A stretch of DNA of 33,327 bases, taken from assembly GCA_025963285.1 (NCBI GenBank), contig JAOPUX010000121.1:1-33327 (forward strand), in the 5' to 3' direction. The DNA is from Jatrophihabitans sp. (GTDB taxonomy: Bacteria; Actinomycetota; Actinomycetes; Mycobacteriales; Jatrophihabitantaceae). The position numbers and the translations under genes were made by a program. The notes under the pieces were generated by a model, which made no database searches, was not told the origin of the DNA, and worked only from the letters and a program-made list of their open reading frames with translations. This document shows positions 8,518 to 16,870 of this stretch, in pieces (within the stretch, counting starts at the first letter, position 1; every line of letters starts with the position of its first letter).

Positions 8518-9627
8518 TCAGCGGGAGTGACCGCCCTGATCGCCCGGGTCCTGCGGGAGGACGGTCGTGTCGTCGGGGCGGGCGCCCTGCGCGTACGGGA
8601 CCGACGGCAGGACCGTCGTGTCCTGCGGGCCGGGCGTCGAGGGGAGCACGGTGGTGTGCTGCTCCGCCGGGACGGTCGGAAGGACGGTCGTCTCCTCCGC
8701 ACGCTGCCCATGATCGCCCTGCACCGCCCCCAGCGGCGGGGCACTCGGTTGCGGCGTGCCCTGGGGCAGGCCGGGTGACGGGGGCAGGCCGGGTGATGGG
8801 GGCAGGCCGGGTGACGGGGGCAGGCCGGGTGGCGGGGGCAGCAGGCCGGGCGGCACGCTGCCGGGGGCGGGCGGCGGAAAGAAGGCCGGCGGCGGTACCG
8901 GTGGCCCGGCCGAGGTGGCGAGCGGAGCCGGGTCAGGCGACCGCCAGGCGACAATTCCCGCTACCAGTCCGACGAGGACCCCCAGGACGGTGCCTGCGAA
9001 GACGGTCTCACCGGTCGGCCCTGCCGCTCCGAAGAAGGCCTGCGACGGACTGCCGTGCCGGCCGACAGGTCCGTAGAGGATTCCGTTGGCGCCGCCACCG
9101 GTCGGCAGGTAGTCGATGTAGCGGCGAGGCATCACGGTGCCACCGAAGACGAAGCCGCTGGCGACCGCTGCCACCTGCGCGGCGAAGACCACCGCGAGGC
9201 CAACACCCACGAAGCCTCGCCAGAAGGCTCCCGCCCCGCCGGCGATGACGGCGACCAGAGCGACCGTGGCCAGGAGGAGCACACCGATCCGGACGAGCGA
9301 AGCGGGCCAGGCATGCAGCGTGTCATGGGCCGGCGGCGTGAATCGCCAGGCGAACGACTGGCTCGCCACCACTGCCCGGGCCAGGAACCCGGAGTGATGG
9401 TTGGACCAGCTGTTGATCTTCTCGGTGACCCATTGGTTGTTCGACGCCGCGATCACCACCAACTCGGTGAGCAGCGCGGTCAGCACCAGCCGCCGGCGAC
9501 GAGACCCGCGACGCACCGACGCTGGGGCACCGGGGGGGTCAACGGGCCGGAAGTAGTCGTCGGACGCCGAGGTAGGCGTCTCAGCCCAGTTCTGTGGTGT
9601 CGGCGGCGGATGATCGGTGGACTCCAT
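8518..9627 (-). CDS. Proline-rich multi-pass membrane protein, function unknown
   Basis: 369 aa, not recognised as a named family. A charged, proline-containing N-terminus (1-46) ends in RRGSRRRR, then come about four hydrophobic segments: LVLTALLTELVVIA (about 47-60), ASLVRIGVLLLATVALVAVIAGG, FVGVGLAVVFAAQVAAVASGFVF, and FAGTVLGVLVGLVAGIVAW. The C-terminal third is low complexity: a Pro-rich segment with four PGLPPSP-like units, then four TTVLP units about 16 residues apart. The tail is probably cytoplasmic, given the basic stretch before the first helix, which would suit protein-protein contacts. Start ATG at 9627 has no ribosome site but has a TAGCGT box 6 nt upstream. Convergent with the preceding gene. 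Confidence 0.8.
   Translation of the reverse strand: MESTDHPPPTPQNWAETPTSASDDYFRPVDPPGAPASVRRGSRRRRLVLTALLTELVVIAASNNQWVTEKINSWSNHHSGFLARAVVASQSFAWRFTPPAHDTLHAWPASLVRIGVLLLATVALVAVIAGGAGAFWRGFVGVGLAVVFAAQVAAVASGFVFGGTVMPRRYIDYLPTGGGANGILYGPVGRHGSPSQAFFGAAGPTGETVFAGTVLGVLVGLVAGIVAWRSPDPAPLATSAGPPVPPPAFFPPPAPGSVPPGLLPPPPGLPPSPGLPPSPGLPPSPGLPQGTPQPSAPPLGAVQGDHGQRAEETTVLPTVPAEQHTTVLPSTPGPQDTTVLPSVPYAQGARPDDTTVLPQDPGDQGGHSR
8764..8835. repeat. In-frame 18-bp tandem repeat inside the proline-rich protein
   Basis: Four tandem 18-bp units, GGGCAGGCCGGGTGACGG with single-base changes, at 8764-8781, 8782-8799, 8800-8817 and 8818-8835. On the minus strand each encodes a six-residue Pro-Gly-Leu-Pro-Pro-Ser-type unit. 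Copy-number change would alter the tail length without breaking the frame. Confidence 0.9.
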
Positions 9628-9633
9628 AGGACA

Positions 9634-9639
9634 ACGCTA
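9634..9639 (-). promoter_or_regulatory. -10 element TAGCGT, leaderless promoter candidate
   Basis: On the minus strand TAGCGT is followed by six bases and the ATG at 9627. There is no Shine-Dalgarno sequence in front of that ATG, which supports leaderless translation. No convincing -35. Confidence 0.5.
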
Positions 9640-9702
9640 ACGAGAAGAAGTCGTCTTGGATAACGCTGCCGCCTGGGCGCGCCGCGGTGGGAGGATCGAC
9701 AG

Positions 9703-11157
9703 ATGAGCGAGTCGACCTCTTACGACATCCCCTTGCCTGCGCACCTCGTGGCCGCCTTCGGCTCCGACTGGGACCCTGCCCCGCCGATGCCGCATCCGGC
9801 ACGCCCGGACGGCGCGGCGTCGGCGGCGGCGCACCGCCTCTCGATCGGCCGCGCATTCCCCGGCCAGGCGATAGTCGTCCCGGCCGGCGGGCTCACGCCG
9901 CGCGCCAACGACACCGACTACGCCTTCCGGGCCGCCAGCTCGTTCACGTGGCTCACCGGGGAGACCATCGAGGACGCGGTGCTGGTGATGACGCCCAACG
10001 GCGACGCCCCGCACGAGGCGACCCTCTACATCCGCGAGTTCGCCCAGCCCGGCGAGCTGGCCTACTTCACCAGCCGCACCCACGGTGCGGTGTGGGTCGG
10101 CAACGTCCCCAACGTCGCCGACACCGAGGCCGTGCTGGGGCTGACCACCCGGCCGCTCACCGAACTCGCCGCCGCCCTCGACAAGCTGCGCGGCACCGCC
10201 ACCGCAGTCCTGGCTGGGGTGGACGCCGGCCTGGACGCGCGGATCGGCGACGCCACGAACGGCCGGCTCGCGCAGCTGCTCGACGAACTCCGGCTGATCA
10301 AGGACAGCTGGGAGCTCGGCCGGCTCGCCTACGCCTGCGAGGTGACGACGCGCGGATTCGCCGACGTCGTCCGCGAGCTGCCCCGAGTGATCGACCGGCC
10401 CGACCTGCGCGGCGAGCGCTGGCTGGAGGGCACCTTCTGGCGACGGGCGCGGCTGGAGGGCAACGAGGTCGGCTACACCTCGATCCTCGGCGCGGGAAGC
10501 CACGCCACCACGCTGCACTGGTGGCGCAACAACGGCCCGGTGTCCAGCGGGCAGTTGCTGCTGGCCGACATGGGCGTCGAGACCGACGAGCTCTACACCG
10601 CGGACGTCACCCGCACGCTGCCGATCAGCGGCAGCTACAGCCCGGACCAGCTCAAGGTCTACCGGGCGGTGGAGGAGGCACAGCGGGCCGGCATCGCCGA
10701 AGTGCGGGTTGGCGCGGATTTCCTCGCCGCGCACCGGGCCGCGAACTGGGTGCTGGCCGACCACCTGCACAGCTGGGGCGTCCTGCCCGTCACGGCCGAC
10801 GTCTCACTTGACCCCGACGACTCCCGCCCGGGCTCCGGCCTGCACCGGCGTTACACGCTGCACGGCACGTCGCACATGCTCGGCATCGACGTGCACGACT
10901 GCGCGCAGGCCCGCGACGAGCTCTACCGCGGCGCCACGCTGGAGGCCGGGCACGTGCTCACCGTCGAGCCGGGCCTCTACTTCCAGAGCAACGACCGCTC
11001 CGTGCCGGCCGAGCTGCGCGGGATCGGGGTGCGCATCGAGGACGACATCGCCGTTACCGACGGCGACCCGCTCGTCCTCTCGGCTGGGCTGCCCCGCGAC
11101 CCCGCCGAGGTCGAGGCCTGGATGCGCGAGGTCCAGAGCACCCCCGCGGCCCCGTGA
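9703..11157 (+). CDS. pepP: Xaa-Pro aminopeptidase (peptidase M24B)
   Basis: 484 aa, full length. Removes N-terminal residues preceding proline; dinuclear-metal enzyme. The aminopeptidase P N-terminal domain occupies about 1-180 (for example YAFRAASSFTWLTGE), the pita-bread domain the rest. The five metal ligands are all visible: Asp in LLLADMGVE, Asp in YTADVTRTLP, His in HGTSHMLGIDVHD, Glu in LTVEPGLYF and Glu in GVRIEDDIAV. The catalytic His is in the HGTSH segment. Start ATG at 9703 has GGGAGG at 9689-9694, 8 nt upstream. It is divergent from the proline-rich membrane protein gene and followed by arfB after 21 nt. Confidence 0.95.
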   Translation: MSESTSYDIPLPAHLVAAFGSDWDPAPPMPHPARPDGAASAAAHRLSIGRAFPGQAIVVPAGGLTPRANDTDYAFRAASSFTWLTGETIEDAVLVMTPNGDAPHEATLYIREFAQPGELAYFTSRTHGAVWVGNVPNVADTEAVLGLTTRPLTELAAALDKLRGTATAVLAGVDAGLDARIGDATNGRLAQLLDELRLIKDSWELGRLAYACEVTTRGFADVVRELPRVIDRPDLRGERWLEGTFWRRARLEGNEVGYTSILGAGSHATTLHWWRNNGPVSSGQLLLADMGVETDELYTADVTRTLPISGSYSPDQLKVYRAVEEAQRAGIAEVRVGADFLAAHRAANWVLADHLHSWGVLPVTADVSLDPDDSRPGSGLHRRYTLHGTSHMLGIDVHDCAQARDELYRGATLEAGHVLTVEPGLYFQSNDRSVPAELRGIGVRIEDDIAVTDGDPLVLSAGLPRDPAEVEAWMREVQSTPAAP

Positions 11158-11178
11158 GCGAGATCTGAACCGTCAGCC

Positions 11179-11622
11179 ATGAGCGATCTCGTCCTGCCGC
11201 CCGGGCGTGGATTCCCGAACGGCCTGGTGATCCCCGACGACGAGCTGCACGAGCGGTTCAGCCGGTCCAGCGGCCCTGGCGGGCAGGGCGTCAACACCAC
11301 CGACAGCAGGGTGGAGCTGAGCTTCGACGTGGCCGGCTCTCCATCGCTGACCGAGCTGCAGCGCGAGCGGGCAGTCCAGCGGCTGGGCTCCCGACTCGTC
11401 GACGGCGTCCTCACCCTGGCTGCCTCCGAGCAGCGCTCGCAGCTCCAGAACCGGGCGGCCGCCCGGGCTCGGCTGACGTCGCTGCTCGTCGACGCCCTCG
11501 CCCCACCGGCAGCGCCGCGACGGGCTACCCGGCCATCCCGTTCGGCGCGGGAGCGCCGCATCACCAGCAAGAAGCATCGCGGCACGATCAAGGCGAACCG
11601 GCGCCGGCCGCCGCCGGAGTAG
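11179..11622 (+). CDS. arfB: ArfB-like ribosome-rescue peptidyl-tRNA hydrolase
   Basis: 147 aa, the short release-factor-like type without stop-codon-recognition domains. The catalytic motif is intact (SRSSGPGGQGVNTTDSRVEL, GGQ near residue 34). The C-terminal tail is strongly basic (SKKHRGTIKANRRR), as needed to enter the empty mRNA channel of stalled ribosomes. It hydrolyses peptidyl-tRNA on non-stop complexes. The stop is 5 nt from the stop of the convergent winged-helix gene, leaving no room for a terminator between them. Confidence 0.93.
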   Translation: MSDLVLPPGRGFPNGLVIPDDELHERFSRSSGPGGQGVNTTDSRVELSFDVAGSPSLTELQRERAVQRLGSRLVDGVLTLAASEQRSQLQNRAAARARLTSLLVDALAPPAAPRRATRPSRSARERRITSKKHRGTIKANRRRPPPE

Positions 11623-11627
11623 TTCCG

Positions 11628-12722
11628 TCAGACCCGGACGACGCTCACCGTCTCGATACCGCGTACCGCCCCGACCCGCAGCGCCTCGGCCTCGATCAGC
11701 TCCCACGTCGAGGAGGGCAGCGGAGCCACCGCCTCGACGTGCAGCGCCAGCTTCTTGCCCGCGGCCTTGGGGCGCCACATACCCAGGACCTCGCCGTCGA
11801 CGAGCACGGCTCCGGGCCGGCCGAGCACCGGCCAGAGCACCTTCTGCACCGCCTTGTCCGGCACGATGAGATCGCGATCGCGGGCCTGCAGGTACGGGTC
11901 GAAGCCGCCGAGCAGCCGCACGACCTCCCTCGGAGCGACGTCGAGGGAGACCCCGGACGGCAGCCAGCAGGACCGGCCGTCGACGGTGACCTCGACGAGG
12001 TCGTCAGGCCAGGCCTCGTCGAGATCTGCCCGGCGCGCGCCGAGGTAGCCGGCGACGTCGGCGTCGGTTGCCGGCCCGAGCAGCCTCAGATAGGCCGTGA
12101 TCAGCGATCGCAGCGCGACAGGATCGAGGCGGTGCGGCAGCCTCGCCTTCGGTCTCGGCTGCAGCACGGGCGGGGAGGTGCCGGGCTGCAACTCCAGCCC
12201 CGCCGCGAGCGCGGTGGAGCGCATCGCCGAATCCGAGACGTGCCGGGCCTTGCAGGGCCGGCAGTCGCGGCCCATCACATCAGGCAGGGCCTTCGTGACG
12301 CCTGCACTGGCAGCGCCCTTCGCCATGGGCTCGGTGATGACCTTGCGCATGGCCGCGAGCGCCAGCTCGAACTGCTGCAGCGCGGGGATGCCCGCCCTGG
12401 CCACGCTCGGACCCGTCTCGTTGAGCCGGCCGCAGGCGTCGGCCTCCGAGAGGGGGTACAGCGCGCCCGCGACTGCGTCGAGATCGGCTCGGCGGTGCAC
12501 GTGCGGTGCGCCGCGCAGAGACCAGACGAGCGCCAACCGGCGTCCCGGACCTACCCGGTCGGCCGGCGGGGTCGACGGCAGCCGCGCGTCGAACGAGAGC
12601 CGGGCCTGGTCGAGTGGCCCGTCCTGCACGCCGATGTCCAGCACCGCCAGGTCGGTGGAGTCACGATGCAGTCCCTGGGCCTGCATACGGTAGGCAAGTA
12701 CCTGTTCCCGCGTCACCTGCAT
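11628..12722 (-). CDS. Winged-helix DNA-binding protein (HTH_42, AlkZ-related)
   Basis: 364 aa from ATG at 12722. It belongs to the winged-helix HTH_42 family that includes the DNA glycosylases AlkZ/YcaQ; most actinobacterial members are uncharacterised. Seen: VTREQVLAYRMQAQGL at the N-terminus, LALVWSLRGAPHVHRRADLDAV, LRSLITAYLRLLGPATDADVAGYLG (a winged-helix module), FDPYLQARDRDLIVPDK and VLVDGEVLGMWRPK. GGGGTGAG precedes the ATG by 4 nt. A GTG at 12731 that overlaps the upstream stop (GTGA) is an alternative start adding three residues. Co-transcribed with the DUF3224 gene. Confidence 0.88.
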   Translation of the reverse strand: MQVTREQVLAYRMQAQGLHRDSTDLAVLDIGVQDGPLDQARLSFDARLPSTPPADRVGPGRRLALVWSLRGAPHVHRRADLDAVAGALYPLSEADACGRLNETGPSVARAGIPALQQFELALAAMRKVITEPMAKGAASAGVTKALPDVMGRDCRPCKARHVSDSAMRSTALAAGLELQPGTSPPVLQPRPKARLPHRLDPVALRSLITAYLRLLGPATDADVAGYLGARRADLDEAWPDDLVEVTVDGRSCWLPSGVSLDVAPREVVRLLGGFDPYLQARDRDLIVPDKAVQKVLWPVLGRPGAVLVDGEVLGMWRPKAAGKKLALHVEAVAPLPSSTWELIEAEALRVGAVRGIETVSVVRV

Positions 12723-12727
12723 CGGGC

Positions 12728-13147
12728 TCACCCCAGGTCGTAGTCGAGCGACAGCGTGTACTCCATCGCGTCCGCAGCGTAGCTACCCGCGCCACGCAGG
12801 CCGGCCAGTTCACCGGTGCCCGACCCCTCGACCACCTCGACCGTGGTGCGTGCGACACCGCCCGCGTGATTGCCGCTGGCGGCCAGCACGAACGTTCCGC
12901 TGCGGCCGTCGAGCACCCCGGTGACCTGCTCGAAGCCGGTGTACGGACCGACGAGTGAGTCCGGGTGGGCCGGATCGCCCTCGACGTAGGCGATCAGCAG
13001 ACCGCAGATCGAGGTCCCCTCGATGCCGCCGCGGTACTCGGTGGTGAACGTCGCCCCGGCTACCGAATGCGGCCCGCCGGCGGTGGCGATCGCCGCTTCG
13101 TCCCAGGTCTTGCCGGTGATCGTGACAATGGCGTGATTGCCGAACAT
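12728..13147 (-). CDS. DUF3224 domain protein
   Basis: 139 aa, full length for DUF3224, a small beta-barrel (allene-oxide-cyclase-like) fold of unknown function. Typical segments: FTTEYRGGIEGTSICGLLIAYVEGDPAHPDSLVGPYTGFEQVTGVLDGRSGTFVL and the C-terminal GAGSYAADAMEYTLSLDYDL. ATG at 13147 has GAGGAGAG as ribosome site. Divergent from the WYL regulator, which is the likely controller. Confidence 0.92.
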   Translation of the reverse strand: MFGNHAIVTITGKTWDEAAIATAGGPHSVAGATFTTEYRGGIEGTSICGLLIAYVEGDPAHPDSLVGPYTGFEQVTGVLDGRSGTFVLAASGNHAGGVARTTVEVVEGSGTGELAGLRGAGSYAADAMEYTLSLDYDLG

Positions 13148-13197
13148 TGGCTCTCCTCTGTGATGGCGTTCCCCCCAGCCTCACGGCTTTAGCTGCC

Positions 13198-13225
13198 ACC
13201 TGATGTCAGGTATTGGCGCGATACT
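13198..13225 (+). promoter_or_regulatory. Palindromic operator overlapping the leaderless promoter of the WYL regulator
   Basis: ACCTGA-TG-TCAGGT (13198-13211) is a perfect inverted repeat with 6-bp arms. The -10 box GATACT (13220-13225) follows, then 7 nt and the GTG at 13233. The palindrome covers the -35 position and lies in the intergenic region shared with the divergent DUF3224 gene. It is a good candidate for the regulator's own binding site. Confidence 0.55.
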
Positions 13226-13232
13226 GGACGGC

Positions 13233-14207
13233 GTGCGCGCGAGCCGGTTGCTGTCGATCCTGCTGCTGCTGCACACCCGCGGCCGGATCAGCGCACAGCG
13301 GTTGGCCGACGAACTCGAGATCTCGGTGCGCACCGCCTACCGCGACATCGAGGCGCTGAGCTCGGCGGGCATCCCGATCTACGCCACCCGTGGCCGCAAC
13401 GGCGGTTTCCAGCTCCTGGAGGGCTACCGCACCAGGCTCACGGGGATGACGGCCGACGAGGCCGACGCGCTGTTCCTCGCCGGGCTGCCCGGGCCTGCTG
13501 CCGACCTCGGTCTCGGCGGCGTCCTGGCCGCCACCCAGCTGAAGCTGCTGGCCGCACTGCCTCCCGAGCTGCGCGATCGAGCCGCGCGCATCCGCGACCG
13601 CTTCCACCTCGACGCTCCAGGCTGGCTGCGCGACGCCGACGCCCCGCCCTACCTGGCCACCGTCGCTGACGCGGTCTGGACGCAGCACCGCGTCGAGGTG
13701 CGCTACGAGCGCTCCAACCGCGCGGTGGTCGAGCGCGTGCTCGAGCCTCTGGGCCTCGTGCTGAAGGCGGGCACCTGGTACGTCGTCACCGGCGTGCGGG
13801 ACGACCATCGCGGCCCACGCACCTATCGCGCCTCACGACTGCTCGCCGCAGCCGCCCTCGACGAGCCCTTCGAGCGGCCGGCCGGCTTCGAGCTGGAGCG
13901 GTACTGGGCCGACTACCAGCGCGACTACGAGGAGCGCATCTTCCAGGGCACGGCAACGATCCGGCTCTCGGAGGGCGGTCGGCAGCTGCTCTTTCTCATC
14001 GGGTCACCGGCTGCCCGCGCCGGCCACGCGGCCATGGGCGAAGCCGACTCCGCAGGGTGGGCAGAGACCGAGGTGCCGATCGAGAGCGTGCGGCACGCTC
14101 ACCACGCCCTGCTGCAACTCGGCGACGACGTCGAGGTGCTCGCCCCCGCCGAGCTGCGCGAACTGGTCGCGGCCAGTGGCCGGGCCCTGGCAGCGCGCTA
14201 CGGCTAG
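13233..14207 (+). CDS. WYL-domain transcriptional regulator (YafY/DeoR-type HTH)
   Basis: 324 aa. N-terminal HTH_11 winged helix: RASRLLSILLLLHTRGRISAQRLADELEISVRTAYRDIEALSSAGIPIY. The WYL sensor domain runs from about residue 130, with the signature in GTWYVVTGV (W-Y-V for W-Y-L), then the WCX C-terminal region. GTG at 13233 is chosen over ATG at 13203 because family members begin at RASRLLSILLLL and a GATACT -10 box sits 7 nt upstream. It probably binds a small ligand and controls itself and the divergent DUF3224/HTH_42 operon. Its stop overlaps the convergent gene's stop in a shared CTAG. Confidence 0.92.
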   Translation: MRASRLLSILLLLHTRGRISAQRLADELEISVRTAYRDIEALSSAGIPIYATRGRNGGFQLLEGYRTRLTGMTADEADALFLAGLPGPAADLGLGGVLAATQLKLLAALPPELRDRAARIRDRFHLDAPGWLRDADAPPYLATVADAVWTQHRVEVRYERSNRAVVERVLEPLGLVLKAGTWYVVTGVRDDHRGPRTYRASRLLAAAALDEPFERPAGFELERYWADYQRDYEERIFQGTATIRLSEGGRQLLFLIGSPAARAGHAAMGEADSAGWAETEVPIESVRHAHHALLQLGDDVEVLAPAELRELVAASGRALAARYG

Positions 14208-14509
14208 CTGCCGCCCGGCTGATCGTCGCTGGACACCGTCGCCTGGGGTGCGGCCTTCGCTGCCGCAGCCTCTGCCGCGGCGGCTTGCCGGGCGGCAGCC
14301 GCCGGGCTGACCGGTGTGGCCGGCCAGTCGGCCGCGGAGTCGGTGGGGAACTCCTCACGGACCCGCTTGAGGTGCTTGGACATCGACTTGAAGAGGAAGT
14401 ACGACGCGACGCAGAGGACGAGGATGACGGCCAGCCCGAGGGGGCCGGACTTCAGGCTCTCGCCGCTCTTGGCGAGCTCGGTGGTGGCGCTGTCGACGGC
14501 GACGCTCAT
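14204..14509 (-). CDS. Small single-helix membrane protein next to mca (Rv1083-like)
   Basis: 101 aa. A short N-terminus, one membrane helix (GLAVILVLCVASYFLF, about residues 24-39), a basic segment (KSMSKHLKRVREEF) and an Ala/Pro-rich tail (PAAAARQAAAAEAAAAKAA). ATG at 14509 overlaps the mca stop (ATGA), so it is translationally coupled to mca. A similar small membrane protein follows mca in M. tuberculosis (Rv1083, from memory). Function unknown. Confidence 0.85.
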   Translation of the reverse strand: MSVAVDSATTELAKSGESLKSGPLGLAVILVLCVASYFLFKSMSKHLKRVREEFPTDSAADWPATPVSPAAAARQAAAAEAAAAKAAPQATVSSDDQPGGS

Positions 14510-15414
14510 GCGCTGACCCTCTCTCGGATACCGGCGAACAGATCGTCCTCCGGTGTGCTCGAATCGACCAGCGAGCGGTTCAGCTCGAAGTCCTCGGTGG
14601 GCCAGACCTCCCGCTGCACCTCCAGCGGGATCTTGAAGAACCACCCGTCAGGATCGACCTGCGTGGCGTGGGCGAGCAGGGCGGCGTCGCGGCGGGGGAA
14701 CCAGTCGGCCACCTGTACCTGCGTGGTGATCTCGGGGATCCGCCGGTCCTTGCCCCACGAGTCGCGGCGCTCACGCCACTCGTCGAAGGGCGACTCGAGC
14801 CCGCGGGAGACGAGCGCCTCGTGCAGCGCGTCGATCTTCGGGATGCTGAAGCCGACGTCGTAGTAAAGCTTGAGCACCTGCCACGGCGCACCCAGCTCGG
14901 GGTAGGCGTCCGGATCTGCGGCGGCGTCGAAGGCGGCCACCGAGATCTCGTGCGTGCGGATGTGATCGGGGTGCGGGTAGCCGCCGTTCTCGTCATAGGT
15001 CGTCATGACGTGGGGGCGGAACGAGCGGATCTCCCTGACCAGGGCAGCGACCGCCTCGTCGAGCGGGGCCAGCGCGAAGCAGCCCTCCGGCAGCGGCGGC
15101 AGCGGGTCGCCCTCAGGCAGGCCCGAGTCGACGAAGCCGAGCCAGTGCTGCCGCACGCCGAGGATCTCGCGGGCGCGCTCCATCTCATCGCGGCGGATCT
15201 CGGCGATGTTCGCCTCGATGTCGGCCCGCCCCTTCAACCCGGGGTTCAGGATGCTGCCGCGCTCGCCCCCGGTGCACGTGACGACCAGGACGTCGACGCC
15301 CTCGTCGACGTAGCGGGCCATCGTGGCCGCACCCTTGCTGGACTCGTCGTCGGGATGGGCGTGCACCGCCATCAGGCGGAGTTGTTCGATACTGGAGCTG
15401 CTCACGGCCCCCAT
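14506..15414 (-). CDS. mca: Mycothiol S-conjugate amidase Mca
   Basis: 302 aa from ATG 15414. Zinc amidase of the PIG-L/LmbE family that cleaves mycothiol conjugates of drugs and electrophiles to glucosaminyl-inositol and a mercapturic acid for export. The signature RLMAVHAHPDDESSKGAATMARY carries the zinc-binding His-x-x-Asp and catalytic Asp, and YDENGGYPHPDHIRTHE supplies the third ligand His. LPEGDPLPPLPEGCFAL and the C-terminal DPDGWFFKIPLEVQREVWPTEDFELNRS favour Mca over the paralogue MshB. GTG at 15405 is an alternative start. The gene marks a mycothiol-producing actinobacterium. Confidence 0.93.
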   Translation of the reverse strand: MGAVSSSSIEQLRLMAVHAHPDDESSKGAATMARYVDEGVDVLVVTCTGGERGSILNPGLKGRADIEANIAEIRRDEMERAREILGVRQHWLGFVDSGLPEGDPLPPLPEGCFALAPLDEAVAALVREIRSFRPHVMTTYDENGGYPHPDHIRTHEISVAAFDAAADPDAYPELGAPWQVLKLYYDVGFSIPKIDALHEALVSRGLESPFDEWRERRDSWGKDRRIPEITTQVQVADWFPRRDAALLAHATQVDPDGWFFKIPLEVQREVWPTEDFELNRSLVDSSTPEDDLFAGIRERVSA

Positions 15415-15518
15415 TGTCCCCGATACCTCCGACAACCACGTCGCCCGGTTACCTGCGACGGTGTTAGGTTCGACGCTTGCCTTGACCACGTTCCATCTGC
15501 TGCCCCTGGAGTTCCTCT

Positions 15519-16016
15519 GTGTCCACTCCCGACGACGCCGCTGTCACCTGGCTGACCCAGGACGCCTTCGATCGCCTCTCCCGTGAGCTGGAGAGCCTGA
15601 TCGCCAACCGTCCGGCGATGGCCCAGGAGATCAACGACCGCCGCGAAGAGGGCGATCTGAAGGAGAACGGCGGCTACCACGCCGCACGTGAGGAGCAGGG
15701 CAAGCAGGAGGGGCGCATCGCCCAGCTGCAGACCTTGCTCCGCAGCGCCAAGGTGGGTGAGGCCCCGGCCAGTGATGGCGTGGCCGGCCCCGGCATGGTC
15801 GTCGAGGTGCGCTTCGACGGTGACGACGAGGTCGAGTCGTTCCTGATCGGCTCCCGCGAGGAGGCTGAGACGGCCGGCATCGAGGTGTACTCGGCGGCAT
15901 CGCCGCTCGGCAAGGCGCTCACCGGCGCCAGCGAGGGCGCCACCGTGGAGTACGAGACGCCCACGGGCAAGACGCTGAAGGTCACCCTCGTCAGCGCCAA
16001 GCCGTTCGCCGGCTGA
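15519..16016 (+). CDS. greA: Transcription elongation factor GreA
   Basis: 165 aa, standard length. It stimulates transcript cleavage by backtracked RNA polymerase. The N-terminal coiled coil carries the catalytic tip [25 protein letters not shown] with the acidic pair in DLKE. The C-terminal FKBP-like domain ends in [31 protein letters not shown] at 15519 has GGAG at 15508-15511, 7 nt upstream. Divergent from mca over 104 nt, so the two share a promoter region. Confidence 0.96.
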   Translation: MSTPDDAAVTWLTQDAFDRLSRELESLIANRPAMAQEINDRREEGDLKENGGYHAAREEQGKQEGRIAQLQTLLRSAKVGEAPASDGVAGPGMVVEVRFDGDDEVESFLIGSREEAETAGIEVYSAASPLGKALTGASEGATVEYETPTGKTLKVTLVSAKPFAG

Positions 16017-16064
16017 CCCGCGCACCGCCGTCGGCAAGTCCGCACTTCAGGGAGGGAACCCGAG

Positions 16065-16832
16065 ATGCGCACGACCCCTACCGTTCCTGCCGCGCTGGCC
16101 CTCGCCGCGCTCGGCGCCGCCGTGCTGGCCGCCTGCTCCTCCAGCGGCGACGGCAAGCCGGCCGCGCCCGGGCCGAGCACGCTGCCCAGCTTCACCGCCT
16201 CGGCCGGCTCGACGATCAACACCAGCTTCAGCCCGACCCTGACCGCCCCCGTCACCGCCAGCTCGTCGGCCCCCGCCTCGACCAGCTCGTCGGCGCCGAC
16301 CAAGCCGACCTCCTCCTCGATCAGCGTGAAGCAGCCGCCGTCCAAGCCGCTGAGCGAGGTGACGGTGACCTCCACCGACGGCAAGCGCTCCTACGACATC
16401 AAGGTGTGGGTGCAGGTGAACACCAGCGACTGTGCCGACCACGCCTACGGCACCCAGGTGATCCAGTACCTCACCGCGCACCCGTGCCACGGCATGAGCC
16501 GCCTGCTGGCCACCACGGTGGTCGGCGGGCGCCCGGTGGCCATCGCGCAGAGCACGGTCGGCTTCATCGGCACCGCGCCGCAGGTCTACCAGACGGCCGG
16601 CAACTTTGCCTCGCTCGTCGAGGCCGACGGCACCGGCAACGTCAGCGACCTCTTCCGCGAGGGTTACCGCATTCCGGACGGACCGTCGAAGGTGGCGCAG
16701 CCGGATGCGTTCGAGGTGCAGTCGCAGGACTCCGGCGTGACGATCGTCGACGCCTTCTACCTCGACGGCTCCACTCCGGAGAACGACACGGCCCTCGTGA
16801 CGATGGCCAAGGACATCTACCTCCAGTTCTGA
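16065..16832 (+). CDS. Secreted lipoprotein of unknown function
   Basis: 255 aa. Type II signal peptide with lipobox LAAC; Cys24 would be lipidated and exposed outside the membrane. A Ser/Thr/Pro-rich linker spans about 25-95, then a globular domain with two cysteines (NTSDCADHAYG and TAHPCHGMSRLL) that could form a disulfide, and the strands TTVVGGRPVAIAQSTVGF and VTIVDAFYLDGS. I do not recognise a named family. ATG at 16065 has AGGGAGGG upstream (about 16049-16056). It follows greA by 48 nt. Confidence 0.85.
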   Translation: MRTTPTVPAALALAALGAAVLAACSSSGDGKPAAPGPSTLPSFTASAGSTINTSFSPTLTAPVTASSSAPASTSSSAPTKPTSSSISVKQPPSKPLSEVTVTSTDGKRSYDIKVWVQVNTSDCADHAYGTQVIQYLTAHPCHGMSRLLATTVVGGRPVAIAQSTVGFIGTAPQVYQTAGNFASLVEADGTGNVSDLFREGYRIPDGPSKVAQPDAFEVQSQDSGVTIVDAFYLDGSTPENDTALVTMAKDIYLQF

Positions 16833-16857
16833 CCTGGCGTCACTTGCGCGGGGGTCG

Positions 16858-16863
16858 TAGCGT
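16858..16863 (+). promoter_or_regulatory. -10 element TAGCGT, leaderless promoter of the AAA ATPase gene
   Basis: TAGCGT is followed by 7 nt and the GTG at 16871. A weak -35 (TGGCGT, 16835-16840) lies 17 nt upstream. There is no ribosome site before the GTG. Confidence 0.6.
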
Positions 16864-16870
16864 CGAGAAA

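Noticed and set aside
12722-12731. GTG at 12731 as the start of the winged-helix gene
   Set aside because: Possible through a GTGA overlap, but GGGGTGAG is better spaced for ATG 12722 and the family begins there; kept only as an alternative.
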